Positions 37,490 to 49,749 of a DNA stretch of 64,000 bases are shown in pieces; the first letter of the stretch is position 1, and each line of letters starts with the position of its first letter. Under the pieces are notes generated by a model that made no database searches, had not been told where the DNA came from, and saw only the letters and a list, made by a program, of their open reading frames with translations. Origin of the DNA: Polytrichum commune (Eukaryota; Streptophyta; Polytrichopsida; Polytrichales; Polytrichaceae); the NCBI GenBank assembly GCA_950295325.1, contig OX485804.1, positions 14,010,001 through 14,074,000 of the forward strand. Reading direction: 5' to 3'. The position numbers and the translations under genes were made by a program.

Positions 37490-38512
37490 AATTGGGCACC
37501 CCCACCAAATTTTATTTATTTTGAATCCCAACTAACAATTGTTGCCCGCCCTACCCAATCCCCCCAAAAAATCACCCTTGCAGTCTTGAAGGCCGTCTTG
37601 TCCACAAATCCCATATTGAATTTACTTCACCTCAAAGGCCCAAAATTCAATATATATGTTCACTTCCCCTTAATAAATAAGCAATTGATTGGGATTCCAT
37701 TCCCGAAGTGAAACTGAAAGCATGTAAATGAATGTCAACAAAGCATGTAATAAACACAGAAGTAAAAAAATACTACAAAATTCTCATTAGCATTGAGGTT
37801 ATAATGTATGTGACTTACCATTTGAAATGGTCTTTTTTCATTCTAAACAAAACTTATGTTTTGTGCTATTTTTAGTTGTTTGTTTTATAGTATTTTGATT
37901 AATGCCTTTTACTTTCACGAAATATGCATACATATTCGAACTAATTAAGCTGAATAGATATAGCCTATTTAAATATAATTAAAAAAATTAATTATTCTTA
38001 CCAAAGTATTTAAGCTTAATGATATCTAAAATGTGCTTACTTGAATTGATTATGATTTATTAAATTCAATCACACCATATTAGTTTAAATATGTATGAAT
38101 ACTTGTGAACGTAGGAGACATTACTAAGTTATTATGAAATAAACGAACTAAATAAAAGTTTCATTTTAGAATGTCAAAAGACCCTTTCAAATGGTAAGTC
38201 ACATACATTATAACCTCAATACTGATGAGGATTTTGTAATTTTTGTTGCTTCCAATTTCATTACATGCTTGACATTCATTTACATGTTTTTGGTTTCACT
38301 TACTTCAGGAATGAAATCCCAATCAATTGCTTATTTATTAAGGGGAAGTGAACATATATATTGAGTTTTGGGCCTTCGAGGTGAAGTGGATTCCATATGG
38401 GATTTGTGGACAAACGACCTTCAAGAATGCAACGGTGATTTTTATTGGAAACATGCAGGGTGGGTAAGGATTATAAATAAATAAAAACTTGGTGGGGGTA
38501 CTAGATCACATG
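37490..38512. mobile_element. Large foldback element, ~360-bp arms
   Basis: The left arm (37490-37860) and right arm (38155-38512) are inverted complements. Examples: TTGTCCACAAATCCCATAT (left) versus ATATGGGATTTGTGGACAA (right); ATAAATAAGCAATTGATTGG versus CCAATCAATTGCTTATTTAT; GTATGTGACTTACCATTTGA versus TCAAATGGTAAGTCACATAC. The ~300-bp loop is AT-rich and has no ORF. Outer ends read CACCCCCACCAAATTTT.. and ..AACTTGGTGGGGGTA. A clear target-site duplication was not found. Confidence 0.85.
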
Positions 38513-38530
38513 CCATGGCCCTGACACCCC

Positions 38531-38605
38531 CCCCGGATGGGTGGTGGCTCAATTGATTGGGGCTTGCCCAAATGGCATGAGCTCTAGCCCCAACCCATTT
38601 CAAGC
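38531..38605 (+). mobile_element. tRNA-like head of a possible SINE remnant
   Basis: GGTGGCTCAATTGATTGGGG resembles a polymerase III A box in a tRNA-derived SINE, and GAGCTCTAGCCCC about 38 bases later sits where a B box would be. An inverted copy, lacking the A-box part, is at 35931-35969 (GGGGCTAAAGCTCATGCCAT). It does not fold as an intact tRNA by eye, and the B box is poor, so this is tentative. Confidence 0.3.
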
Positions 38606-40536
38606 AACTTGTCTTCTGATTAGGACATTGCAAGCCTAGACCTTGCATCCACGATTACTTAAATATAATATATTAAAGAATGGTTTGATAATGGAAATAG
38701 CTTGGTCTAGAAAAATGCAAGGAGGTAATTCCTATTACAAGAATGTATAGCTCCATAATTTTAGTGATGGACTTTAAACAAATTTGCTATGTACCCAACT
38801 TCCACATTTCTTAGTATGCCTTGAAGGCCAAGGTGGTCGTTTTTGTCTGGGCAGTTACCACTGTCCAACTATGCCAACACACACATCTTCATTATAATCT
38901 TATGATTTTAAACATGTGAACGGTTGGAAATTGGTGTGGACAATCCTCACTTTTATAAAAATGTCATCCAAATAGTTTATGTTTACCATATGAGGTGCCA
39001 ATTACCCTCAATTAACTAATGGATTATATCAAATTGTGTTTGAGCCATCATATTGGCTTATAATTTAGTTGTAGGAAATTTAATAACAAAAAAACATTTG
39101 ATTAGAGTAGTTCATTGGTTTATTTTATATTTAACCCTTTAAAATATGTTTTGTGGATATAAACTAGGAAGTCATTGCAAAATTTAGGCAAATGTGTTGA
39201 ACTGCAAAATAAACATGAGAGTATAAGATCGATTGAGAATCTCAAGTAAATTAGTAGAATTGGAGAATTTTAGATATTAGGTGGTAGTGAAAATAAAAAG
39301 AATGAAAGTTGATGGTAGAAAATTAGGAATTTTAGATGAAAGAAAATGTTTATTTAAAAAAAAAATCTCTTCCTTCCATTCTCTCATTTTTTTTCTTTCT
39401 TTTTGGTTTCTTTGGGGAGTGGGAAAAAAAATGAGATGCATGTACATTGATGGAGGAGAATAATAGAAAGAAAAAAACAAGATTTAGAATATGGGTAGAG
39501 ACATCTTGATGGGTGTAGAAATGAATATGTGATTGAAGTAGAAAATATTATAATAATAATAATAATAATAATAGAAAATACACCAAGATGATGGAGGTAT
39601 TGATTTGGAGGGCGATTGTAATTGATTGGAGGCAAGGCTTGAAGAGCCAATCTGTGGAGAGAAGAACCTTCAAGTTGGTTTTCCAATAAGCTCAAACTTG
39701 TTGTCATAGGTGCAACAAGGAGGAAGCTATGGCGGATCTACCAAGACAACTTATTGTTGGTGGTAATTCAACAATGCTAACTTGAGAGGCAATTCCGATT
39801 AATGGTTGGTATTTCCCCTAAACTAAAGTTACCGGATCTATCACCCCTTTGTGCTAGTGCTTGGTGTACAACATGTGGTAGGGGGGAGGGGACATTTCCA
39901 AGGAGGCTATGAAGTAATGTGCATATTCATGGGAGATTCTTCATAATCGAGGAATCTTTTAAAACTATACCCAATAACATAATCTTAAAATAATTTCCAA
40001 CACCACATCTTCTTCCCTTTTTCCTTTCTCTTTCTGAAGCAAACATTCTTGATTTTTTACCTTGAGATTCTCAATGGAACCCTATCTTTTATCGCACCAC
40101 GTTTCCTACTGAAACAATGGTCAATGGTCACTCCCCCTTGACGTGTGGTGATGCTCTTACGAAGGATGAGAGGTACACTACTGATCCCATGCAACAATTC
40201 CCCTCTCCCTGTCAATCCTCAGCCCTCTCAACTGTACGAAGTTACCCGGACAAAGGTGCTCATCACTCAACAGCAGCACAGGCCACAGTGCCCAGGCCCA
40301 GGTACACATCATCTCCATAGTCCGACAACCGAGAGAGCTTATGCGATCCGTGATTCTGCCACAATGGAATCAATATCGCACCAAGTGCCTACCTTAACTT
40401 AAGTTAGGTGGTAAGGTAATAGCTTAAAAGCATGATGGGAGCGAGGCAGATTCGTGTGACCAAAATTAGGCAGGCCGGCTGGCATGTCAACGGCCAAGAG
40501 TAGTTCAGGTGGTAAGCAGTGGGATTAAGTTCCTGA
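38606..40536. other. Intergenic, AT-rich, no gene seen
   Basis: Contains an (ATA)n microsatellite at 39549-39573 and short low-complexity tracts. The overlapping small ORFs at 39277-39707 and 40117-40402 have no domain resemblance and look like chance. Confidence 0.45.
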
Positions 40537-41056
40537 CAGTGTCCGGGGGAGATTTTGGGGCACATATAAGTTAATCGGTCAATATCCCAGTGTTTCCAAG
40601 TCCAGCCGGTTACATGGTGTTTCACATCTTTCGGTTTTCCTTCATTAATTGGAGGTAGATTCCACAGATCCCTCTAAATTGATGGGTAATTTCCCTGAAG
40701 TCTTGAGCTTCAACCGGTTATTTCTCAATCTCGACTGGTTCATCTGTAACTAAGCAGCCGGTTCTCCCCGTTCATCGGTTCCTGAAATCTATCTGTCCTA
40801 AAATGGAAAGTCTCTGCTTATACTTCAATGAAGGGGGAGAATCGGGTGCTTAGTTACAGATAAACCAGTTGAGTTTGAGAAGTAACTGGTTTAAGCGTAA
40901 GACTTCAGGAGAATTACCCCATCAAGTTAGAGGAATCTGTGGAATATACCCCATTTAATAAAGAAAAACCGAAAGATGTCAACATCATGTACACCGGTTG
41001 GACTTGGAAACACTGGGATCTCGGCCGATTATGCCCAAAAATCTCCCTTGACACTG
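40537..41056. mobile_element. Foldback element with CAGTG...CACTG ends
   Basis: A 520-bp inverted repeat: the left arm (40537-40795) begins CAGTGTCCGGGGGAGATTTT and contains CCAGTGTTTCCAAGTCCAGC, and the right arm (40830-41056) mirrors it with TTGGACTTGGAAACACTGG and ends AAAATCTCCCTTGACACTG. The loop is ~35 bases. Single arms of the same family occur at 2640-2816 and 23380-23612, and another end at 41199-41235 (TTCTCCCCAGACACTG). No coding capacity. Confidence 0.85.
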
Positions 41057-41239
41057 AATCACACACTAATCAAATACATGTGTCTGATTAAAAAAGAGTC
41101 ACTGAATAACACCCGCAGACCCCTGTACTCCCTCCGATAAGTTATGCTACATAGTGACATTTCAGAGGATTCGAAGTTACGAGCCCTACACTAAATATTG
41201 ACCGATTATTGCCCAAATTCTCCCCAGACACTGCTCATA

Positions 41240-42718
41240 CTGATGCCCAGTCAACAACCCACCCTGCCTCCCTCCCTCCCCTTTCCTTTCCTTATACTAT
41301 CTTAAATTACATAGCTTTAGCTTCCGTCCTACACCATTTTATACCCTTCCCTAATTCCTTCCCTCCATTTGGAGTCTGGACCTAGCCCACTTGCATTCCT
41401 TCCCTCCCAGCTCCCTGTACACACACATCACAAAGTCGGAGATAGAGATATACCATACCAACAAGCATTTGACTCGCAAGTTAGCGGCACTGCAGTTGTA
41501 CTTAGTGGCAGTCACACTAAACTCTGACCCTTGTCCGTGGCGGCAGCGGCAGCAGCAGCAAACAGTAGAAGTGGGGGATGGGGATGACAGAGAAAACACA
41601 AGAAGAAGAAGAATTAGAAGAAAGAATAGAGCTTTGGAGAGTGTGTGTGGCTGCTCCTGTGCTGATGAATGTGCACAACAGACAGCAGCAGGAGCAGGAG
41701 GAGGAGGAGAGAAATTGTTGGGGGTTCTCCAACATGGTGCTGCTTCCGAAAACAGAGATTTTTTGCTTCTTGTAAGTCTGTTTTGGAGGGGGTGAGCTGA
41801 GACGGTGGGCAGGATCGGCTCAATTTGGAGTTTGGAGGTTTTTGCGGGTTTGGTGCAAGGCTGCGAAAGTGACAGGTGTTTTGCAATTGTGTCACTCTCC
41901 ACTCTAAAATTGGGAGAAAGTACTCAAACGGTTGAGGCAAGGGAAGGAAAGGGGAGGAAAAGAAAGGAAGGGGAGAGTTGAAGGAGAACAACGGGTTGTC
42001 CGTGTAGACGGATAGATACTTCAGGTGGCAAGAAGTTTCTCACGTTGGGAGCTTAGCCGGCGGAGGAAGGAGTTTTGGTTGTTTGTTGATGATATTTGTT
42101 CGTCACTCTGATATGATTTTTTCGCCTGGTGCAACAATCTTTCCTTTCTCCTTCGTTGTGGTTCTTGTTGTTGCGAACCGTCGTCTAGGGTTTGGGCGCA
42201 GTCTCGAGCATCGAGTTTTGTGACGAATTAAGCTTCCGGATTCTGGTGGAGGTCACTATTCTGAATTGTTCTTCGACGAAAAAGAAGAACCGCCCAAAGC
42301 TTTTCACCTGCTTGAGTTGTTATGGGAGGGATGGGATGTGATGACCATCGTCCCCTGTCGACCTTGTAAAATACACAGCCGTCGTTCAGTACCAGAGGAG
42401 ATGGAGCAAGAAGATGGCGGGAACCATGTTTTGATGAGGAGTAAATTGTTCTGTAATTCGGCGTTCTAGGTTCAGAGGAGCTCGTTAGATGACTACTATA
42501 GAGTTCGACCTTCTTTACGGCACACGAGGTTGTACTTAATCACAGTCAAAGAGATCAACACCTTAGTCAAGCACACACTTTGCGGAGTTAGGTTGTGTGT
42601 GTGAATTTTTTACACTGGGGAGAATCAGTGAGCTGATGGTTAAGCAACAATTGGGATGAGTAGTACAACGGCGGCTCTCATTGAAGAAAGCCGTGACGAG
42701 TAAAAATTATTCGTGACG
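41240..42718 (+). promoter_or_regulatory. Long leader/promoter region of the SAC3-like gene
   Basis: Base use changes here to GA- and CAG-rich low-complexity sequence (GCGGCAGCGGCAGCAGCAGC at 41539, GAAGAAGAAGAATTAGAAGA at 41599), typical of plant 5' UTRs. Several short upstream ORFs exist and an in-frame TAA (42701-42703) sits just before the chosen start, so translation of the main frame begins at 42719. The 41.4-42.0 kb ORFs on both strands are products of the triplet repeats and are not proposed as genes. Confidence 0.4.
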
Positions 42719-45700
42719 ATGAACTTTGCGTGGGGGGACGTGGAGGAGGATGGGGGGCAGGAGAGAAGCAGGGGTGCACTTCAGGTTAGGGTTGGGCAGA
42801 GGGGGGTAAACAATCATCGATATGGATCCTCCGCCAATTTAGATAGCTTCAACAGACAAGATAGGGGCATCCACAGGACTGTGAGGGACGGAATTGGAGG
42901 CGACTTGCATGTCACGATGCCCGTGGGGGGAAGAGGGCAAGATGATGGAGCAGCATCTTTGAAGAAGGGCTATAATGATGGCAGCAGAGGAGGCGGCCAG
43001 AGCAGGGGTAGAAGGGAATTCAGAGGGGAGAACAAGGTAGAACGGAGAAGAGGGAGCTCCATTAACAACTGGGACAGCAGCAGTGTGGCTTCAAATGAGG
43101 AGAGAGGGACACACCATCATCATGGGAGGCCGCGAAGGGATGTGTCCACGGGCTCAGCTGGCTCTTGGGATGGTTTGCGCAGTCCGACAACGTTCCAAAG
43201 ATCACCCCAGCAAGGCAGGGGTAATGGTGGTGGGAGAGGAGGAGATGCATGGAAAGCTTGGAGTCCACAAGGGGGACCATGGATGGGTGCAAGAGGCGGC
43301 AGAGGACGAGGCAACGGTAGAGGATGGAGGGAGGAGGATTATCAGAACAACAACAGGAGGGATAGGGATAGGGATGGGAGACAAGCTGCAGACACACGAT
43401 GGAGAAGGGGAGGAGGGAATTCTTCAAACGCACATTCGAGCCATTCAAGCCAAGCTGCAGACTTCTTTCAGAGCTCAGGAAGGCCCACTGAAGAATACAA
43501 GGCACATGCATTCCATGATGGTGGTGGCAGCAGACCTGGGCCACCGCCACCAAAGCTAAGTCCAACCCAAAGCTTGGTGGGGAGGAGCATGAAGGTACCT
43601 GAAGATGCACAGAAGATTTCGATGGTCAGCATTTGCATCACCATCATCACCATCATCACCATCATCATTATCACTGTCTTTGTGTGGTTGTATGTTGCGG
43701 TGTTATTATGTAGTCCATTAGTTGAGTCCCTAAGGGTGTTTGTGTTTGAGCTGTGCAATCTACAGATGGTTGCTGTGCGAAATTGTTGTAGCTGATGGTT
43801 GATGGTTTGAGAATGGATGTGTTTGCAAAACTGACAGATACATGTCAGTCAAGATTATTTCTGAAACTTCTCTTGCCTGCTTCTTTTTTTGGCGTCAATT
43901 TCGTCATCAACATCACCATCTCACTTTGTCTTTGTGTGGTTGTATGTTGGGGTGTTGTTGTATAGTCCATAAGTTGAGTGCCTTATGGCGTTTTTGTCTG
44001 ATCTATGCAATCTATGGATGGCTGCTGTGCAAGATCATTGTAGCTGATGTTGGTGGTTTGAGAATGGATGTGTTTTCAAAACTCACAGATGCATGCGAGT
44101 CGAGAATCTTTTTGAAACTTTTCACGTGCTTCTGTTTTTGGAGGGAGTGGTGATGTCAATTTTGTCCTCATCATCATCACTTTGTCTTTGTATGTGTAAT
44201 TGTATGTTGCATTGTTGCAAGAGTTTTTTTTTGGGGGGGAGGGATAAAGTTTGTCCTTTGGAAATGGTTTCTAACCTGTTTGATTTGTTCAAACTACGGA
44301 TGGCTGCAGTGTAACTTGTTGTAGTGATGTTAATGGTTTGAGAATGGATGTGTTTTTGACAGCTGCATGCTAGTTCAGAAATCTTTCTGAAATTTCTCTT
44401 GCCTGCTTCTGTTCTTGGAGGGAGTGCCGGTGTCTCACAGAAGCTGAATTGGGATTTTTGTTACAGGATCAGGAGACCGTCTTTGGTACGAGCAGGGAAA
44501 AGGAAGTTGTACCTGCACGTGCTCATGCTGCGTACACTGAAGTTGGTCCAGGAAATGAAGATGATGATGTCGTCTCAAGTATTGTTGGAACTTGCCCAGA
44601 CATGTGCCCAGGTGAGATTCTTGGTTTTAGTTATTGAGTTGACAGGGTACCTCATATAGTTTTAAGGAGAGGACAAGAGTCATGAGATTGCACACCTGAG
44701 TTTACTTAGGGCACACTTTCATGTGCTGCCGAAGTTGGTGAAAACCACTAGATGAAAAAAAATGTGGACCCCCTTCCACATGGAAGTGTGCGCTAATTTT
44801 TGCCAGAAAACTACAATCGGTGGCCAACATGATTGAGGAGATAGTTGAAGTTTGAGAATGGGGACTTTATTGATTATCTATTACGGAACCTGGAAGTTGA
44901 CTTTCATAAGAGGGGGAAAAACTTGGTTTTCATAAACCTGTTGTGGACCTGAGAATGTCGTATTTTACAATAAAATTTTCCATAGTGCCATAGTCAATTT
45001 ATTCAAACCTTGCCTGGAGTTTTCGTAATTTTTGGATGTGTTTTCTTTTCTCTAGTATCTCAAGATACTACACTAAATATTGTATTTAGTGTCACCAATT
45101 TTAATTGTCTTGCTCAATACTAATTGTAAACCCCGGTGTAGTGTCACCAGCACTAAATGTTAACTTAACATTATTTGTCATTCCTTGTAATTTGGGGGAT
45201 TATAGATTTACAGTGTTGCAAGTACTGTCACTTTAGTGATGTTTCATCCAAATTTCGATAATCCATGACAATATTTTATCACAGATTCGTTAGGATGCAA
45301 ATTGTACCAAACTTTGTTTCAATAATTGGCATTTGAATGAACTGAAAGTAAGTTGGGATGACAGTATTTGTCAACTTATTCATAGAAAGTGTCACTAAAA
45401 AAGTTACCACAGTGTGGACAACAAGGCAAATCTACTCTTGCCCCCCCCCCCCCCCCCCCCCTTATGGAAGTGCTTGGGCAACAAGATGCTTGAAGATACT
45501 GGCAAAAGCTTCACCCTGTTTTGCTTTGCCAGAGCAGCGGGCACATGGAAGTGTGCCCTCATGATGGAGTATGTTGACCTTTGATGTATGTGTGTGGCAG
45601 TTCGTGAACGAGAACAACGACAAAGGCTTAGGGACCTGGCTATATTTGAGCGTATCAATGGGAATCCTGCCAAAACATCAGCAGAACTTGCAGTCAAGAA

Positions 45701-47895
45701 GGTGAAGACACATACCCCTATTACACAATCAGATATAATATATAGAAGTTTTGTTCTTGGATAGCAGGTTAGAAAATATGAAGATGGTGCTTGTAACCTT
45801 ACATGGGTAAGCAACAGTTTTGCAGGACTTTCTCAAGTGCTGGCTTGCAAGCTTCAGATGTCCGACCTCTTCCTGTATTATGGCGAACACTGAAGTATTT
45901 ATTGCATATGCTGGACCGCCGTGACTGCACATTTGAAGTTGTTCACTCCTTCCTATTCGATCGCACCCGGGCAATTCGTCAAGAACTGGGCATGCAGTGC
46001 ATTGCCAATAGCCAGGCTGTTACCATGTTTGAAGAAATAGTGAGTTGGTGTTTCCCCCTCAAATTACTTATTATCTCTCTTTGGACTTTCTGAAGGAGTC
46101 AGAGGTGTAAGGTAAGCAGGTCTAATTTGGTTTTTTATCTTAATCAGACACCTATATTTGAGTGGTGGGTGCAGATTTAAGAAAGGACATAAAAAAGACA
46201 CGTGTTTAAAAGAGGTTGAACTATGTGCTTAAAAACAAATTAAGTATTCTAGGCTCAATAGTCGACATAACTGGGGGAACTATGTGGCCTTCTTATGGCT
46301 CACTATTAGTGGACTTTGAAAATCTAAAACAATTCAAGGTTAGCTCCAAAACCTTCTGAATTTGATACTGGCTTCTTCAGAAACATGTGCAGATGCACAT
46401 AAATTCAACCTCAGAAATCCGAGTAGTATAAGGTAGCAAACTGCAAAAAGTAGCCAAGTAAGGCCCATCTACCTTGATGATTTCACGCAAGGAGATTGCA
46501 CATCAAGAGACAGATATGTATGTGGGGTGAGGTTTCCTGACTGTTTGTCTGTCTGCAGGTCAGATTTCACATCATGTCAGAGAGGGAGCTGCGAGAAAAA
46601 AATGCAAGTCCTGGAAATGATGCAGACTCACATTTGAACTTTCAGCAGCTCTCTAAATCACTGCTCACTCTCCTAAATCTGTACAATGTTGTTGGTGCTG
46701 TCGATGGATCCCGGTGTCGACGTGAAGCAGAGTTTCACAGTTACTATATGTTGTTGAACTTGGGAGACAGAGAACACTTTAAGGTTGGCCCTCTTTATCC
46801 TCTTTGAGCATCTATTAGAGTGCTTTGCAGTTTGTTCCTCAACTATCCTTTTTCCTGTAATTGGTTCAAATAGTTACTACATTCTCACAATACATCCAGT
46901 TGATCGTTTAAACCGAGATTTGGAATGCAACATTTTTGCAGGCAGAACCTCTGTCATTATGGTTCCGCAAGGTACATTCATCTGTACTACAAGCTCCTGA
47001 ATTTCAGTTTGCTCGAAAAGTATTGAGGTAATTCAATACTTCATGGACCTATTTCTGTTCATTTTTGTAAAATAGGAATCTCCAAAAAGAGATCTATATT
47101 TCAAAAGCTGGTTTTTAGTTCATATGTTGATGTTTGATGAACCTACATGGTGTAGTTGGTAAGGTATGTTAACCTAAGACCAATACCTCAGCTAAAACTG
47201 ACACCAAGAAATCTTGTACAATAGGTACATATTGATTATGAGGATGTCCACCTTCTGAACATCTAATATAGGTGTTGGTTTTAGGTCCACAAATGAAATT
47301 TCTAATTCTTATAACTTTTGCACACAGTATCCAAGCGATCTGTCTAGTGTGTTGGAATCCTCTCGATCTTGTAAAAAAGAAAGCTAAATTTGAATAGTCT
47401 AAATAAATAAAAATGTGCTCAGTGCTAATTATGTCGGTTTTAGGTGTGATTATCTTGCACAAGTTTTAGAGGTGCTTACAAAATGCTCTGGGTTACTGCA
47501 GGTGCTATAGAAATGACAATTACAGTGGGTTCTTCACATTAGCAAAGGAAGCAACATACCTCCAGGGTTGCCTAATGGAACTTTATTTTGGAAAAGTACG
47601 TCGATTGGCACTACAAGCTTTGAACCATGGTGGATACAAACTACATCCATATCCAATGGGAGACATTGCAAAGCTTCTACTAATGAAGGAAAGTGACGCG
47701 GAAGAATTGTGTGTTACCCATGGCCTGAAAACAGGCTTTGATAAATCAACAAACGTCCTGTCCCTACAGGCCAAGCAGGCACCCTTCACACACTCAGAAA
47801 AGTCGTTCCGGCATCAGTCTTCAATGATAAACAGGAAAAGGGCTTCCACCTTTTTCCAGGAAGTCACTGCTGGAGGCTTTCATAGTACTCGATAG
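42719..47895 (+). CDS. SAC3/GANP-domain protein (SAC3C-like), Arg/Gly-rich N-terminus
   Basis: SAC3/GANP proteins scaffold TREX-2-type complexes linking transcription to mRNA export at nuclear pores; the plant C-type is less well defined. Eight exons, phases consistent: 42719-43594, 44467-44611, 45601-45701, 45818-46039, 46559-46783, 46942-47027, 47502-47895; the leader may add an untranslated exon (seven coding exons are visible). Product ~682 aa. Residues ~1-292 (exon 1) are disordered and rich in R, G, S and N, with RGRGNGRGW and RRDRDRDGR. The SAC3 domain starts at [20 protein letters not shown] (~332-351), then [55 protein letters not shown] and [14 protein letters not shown], and ends past [20 protein letters not shown]. 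The Arabidopsis C-type protein is shorter (~400 aa), so the N-terminal extension is notable. Intron 1 holds a three-copy repeat and intron 2 nested insertions. Confidence 0.93.
43630..44420. repeat. Three-copy ~250-280-bp tandem repeat in SAC3-like intron 1
   Basis: The landmark TTTGAGAATGGATGTGTTT occurs at 43806, 44057 and 44337 (periods 251 and 280). Each unit also has CATCAC-rich triplets, CTTTGTCTTTGT..GTTGTATGTT, and CTGAAACTTCTCTTGCCTGCTTCT-type sequence before the next unit. The first copy starts with a (CATCAC)n run right after the exon 1 donor region. Confidence 0.85.
44709..45563. mobile_element. Nested insertions in SAC3-like intron 2
   Basis: Outer ends are inverted: AGGGCACACTTTCATGTGC at 44709 and GCACATGGAAGTGTGCCCT ending at 45560. 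Inside lies an ACTA-type MITE copy at ~45068-45415 (TACACTAAATATTGTATTTA.., ..AAAGTGTCACTAAAAAAGTT) and a 20-bp poly-C tract (45441-45460). The acceptor of the next exon, at 45600, is only ~40 bp after the outer element. Confidence 0.7.
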
Positions 47896-49749
47896 TTTCC
47901 TGTGCCACCCTTGAACCTTGTAAAATGTCAACATGGATTTGGGCTGGCAGATAGAAAGAAATCAATGTACAGTGAAATTCATAGATTCAAAAAGACTTTG
48001 TTAAAGAGAAGTGTTCCTTTGCACAAGTTAATGAAATGACTGGATTACGCATTCAAAATGTTTGTATATGCTGGTAATTTTTCAGACAGGCCTGTTGTAA
48101 GCTATTTTATTTTATGTCCCTGCTGTGAACTGTTTGCTGTTTACCTGCTATTAACTGCTGTTGCTTATAAGATCCTCCATCTGACTTGAAGTAATATGAA
48201 CTTACATGGTACACCACCCATTTGAGATGTTAGGCTTCAGAGCCCCCTTCCCAGCTCTGTTGTACAAGAATATATTATATCTTTTAATATTAAATAAATT
48301 ATATCTTAAATCAGTGCAAGAATTGAGGACATTATATACTACTGGTTGGATATGGATTTAGGCACTACACTAAATATTGTAAATAGTGTCAGTTGCACAA
48401 TGCTGTATCTATTTACTATTAATGTAATTTTTACTAAGTACAGATGTGAATGTTCTATAATGTCCAAACATCCGATCTGACCCTGTTTGGTAAAAAAGAG
48501 ATCTACAGTAAACAGTTATAGCATTTAGTAATTCCAAATAGTAAGTGGCACTAAATACAATATTTAGTGCTTTGCTCCCACAACATTAGTGTCATGGTAA
48601 CAGCCACTGTAGTTGCATTGAGAGATTATAAGATGCTACATCTGCTACTAGATACGTAGGATGCATTCATGAAGCAAGACCTGAATATAGATTTGGAGCT
48701 TTAGCTTTCATAAAAGAAGAGATCATTGAAGACAAGGGTACCTGAATGAAGAGAAAAGGAAAAGAACACCAGTGAGGGGGACACTGGCAACCAATTAAGA
48801 GTCCTTCCTTTTTGGAGTATGGTTGAGGGAGTACTGTACACCTTTAGAAAGTTAGGTGCACCAAGAACCTGAACCAACACTATACCTCTATAGAGTCACT
48901 ATCCACATGTTTAACATTGATAGAATAATGTGGAGAAGGGTCAAATGAAGATGGAGAGTAATGTAGCAACAAATGCACGTTGCTGTTCATTCACTCATCA
49001 ATCTCATGTATCCCATTTTGTTCCACTCTGCATAGATGACTTATCAGAGAAAGGCTAGATTCCTCCAAAAATGCTTGGATACACCCTCAAAACCCAACAA
49101 TCAAGGGAGGACCTTGATCAAAGGCAGCCATGCAAACATTTATAAACTTAATACGAAAGTTTTTTAGTGTTATGTTCTTTAAGACTTCACTGTCTGCATT
49201 CATGACTGAAATTTTTCTTCGTACTACTACCCTATGAAGTAGGTGTATCATCTTTCACCTTACATCTTTTTCTATATACCACACTCTGCACAAATACACA
49301 CCTAGTGGATTAATGAAGTCATCACTAGATATAGCGGTCTTCTCATGATAGGGTCATCAATTACAAGTGATAATGTGCCTCCTCGTATCCAATGAGGAAT
49401 AGACACATCGATCAAATTGCTTGGCATGACCACCCATCAACATGACAAAAACCTACAGACTATTGAGTCAATTGATCCTTCAAATTTCCCTTCAAATGTG
49501 TGCGAGATGCTCATGGGACTTAAATGTGATATGTCCAAGGGTAGAAAAACATGAAGACAACTCCGATGTCGCCACCAGGTGTGAATTATGGTGTTGCTTC
49601 ATTTCGAGTCGGTCTAATTCTATCTGTAATCCTGAAATGGGCATTACGAGAATTAGATGGCCCCCGATGACTACTACCTCTTTTCAAAGTTGGAACACCT
49701 TGAACATGCGCATACAAGCCGGATGGAACCTATCTCCCTTTAGGACAAG
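47896..49749. other. Intergenic region between the SAC3-like and PhyH-like genes, with a short MITE
   Basis: 47896-48300 is probable 3' UTR of the SAC3-like gene. At 48366-48570 is a 205-bp element with inverted ends TACACTAAATATTGTAAATA and AAATACAATATTTAGTGC, a short internally deleted member of the ACTA-type family. The rest shows no gene; the genes on either side converge. Confidence 0.6.

Noticed and set aside
41351-41991. Overlapping ORFs of 183, 134 and 125 aa before the SAC3-like gene
   Set aside because: Built from CAG/GAA triplet runs in a leader-like region; no conserved domain and both strands open equally.
43062-43610. 182-aa minus-strand and 158-aa plus-strand alternative ORFs over SAC3-like exon 1
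   Set aside because: Composition-driven shadows of the Arg/Gly-rich exon, which joins in phase to the SAC3 domain.
47150-47220. tRNA-like sequence (GTGTAGTTGGTAAGG)
   Set aside because: A box resemblance only; no B box or cloverleaf could be drawn by eye.
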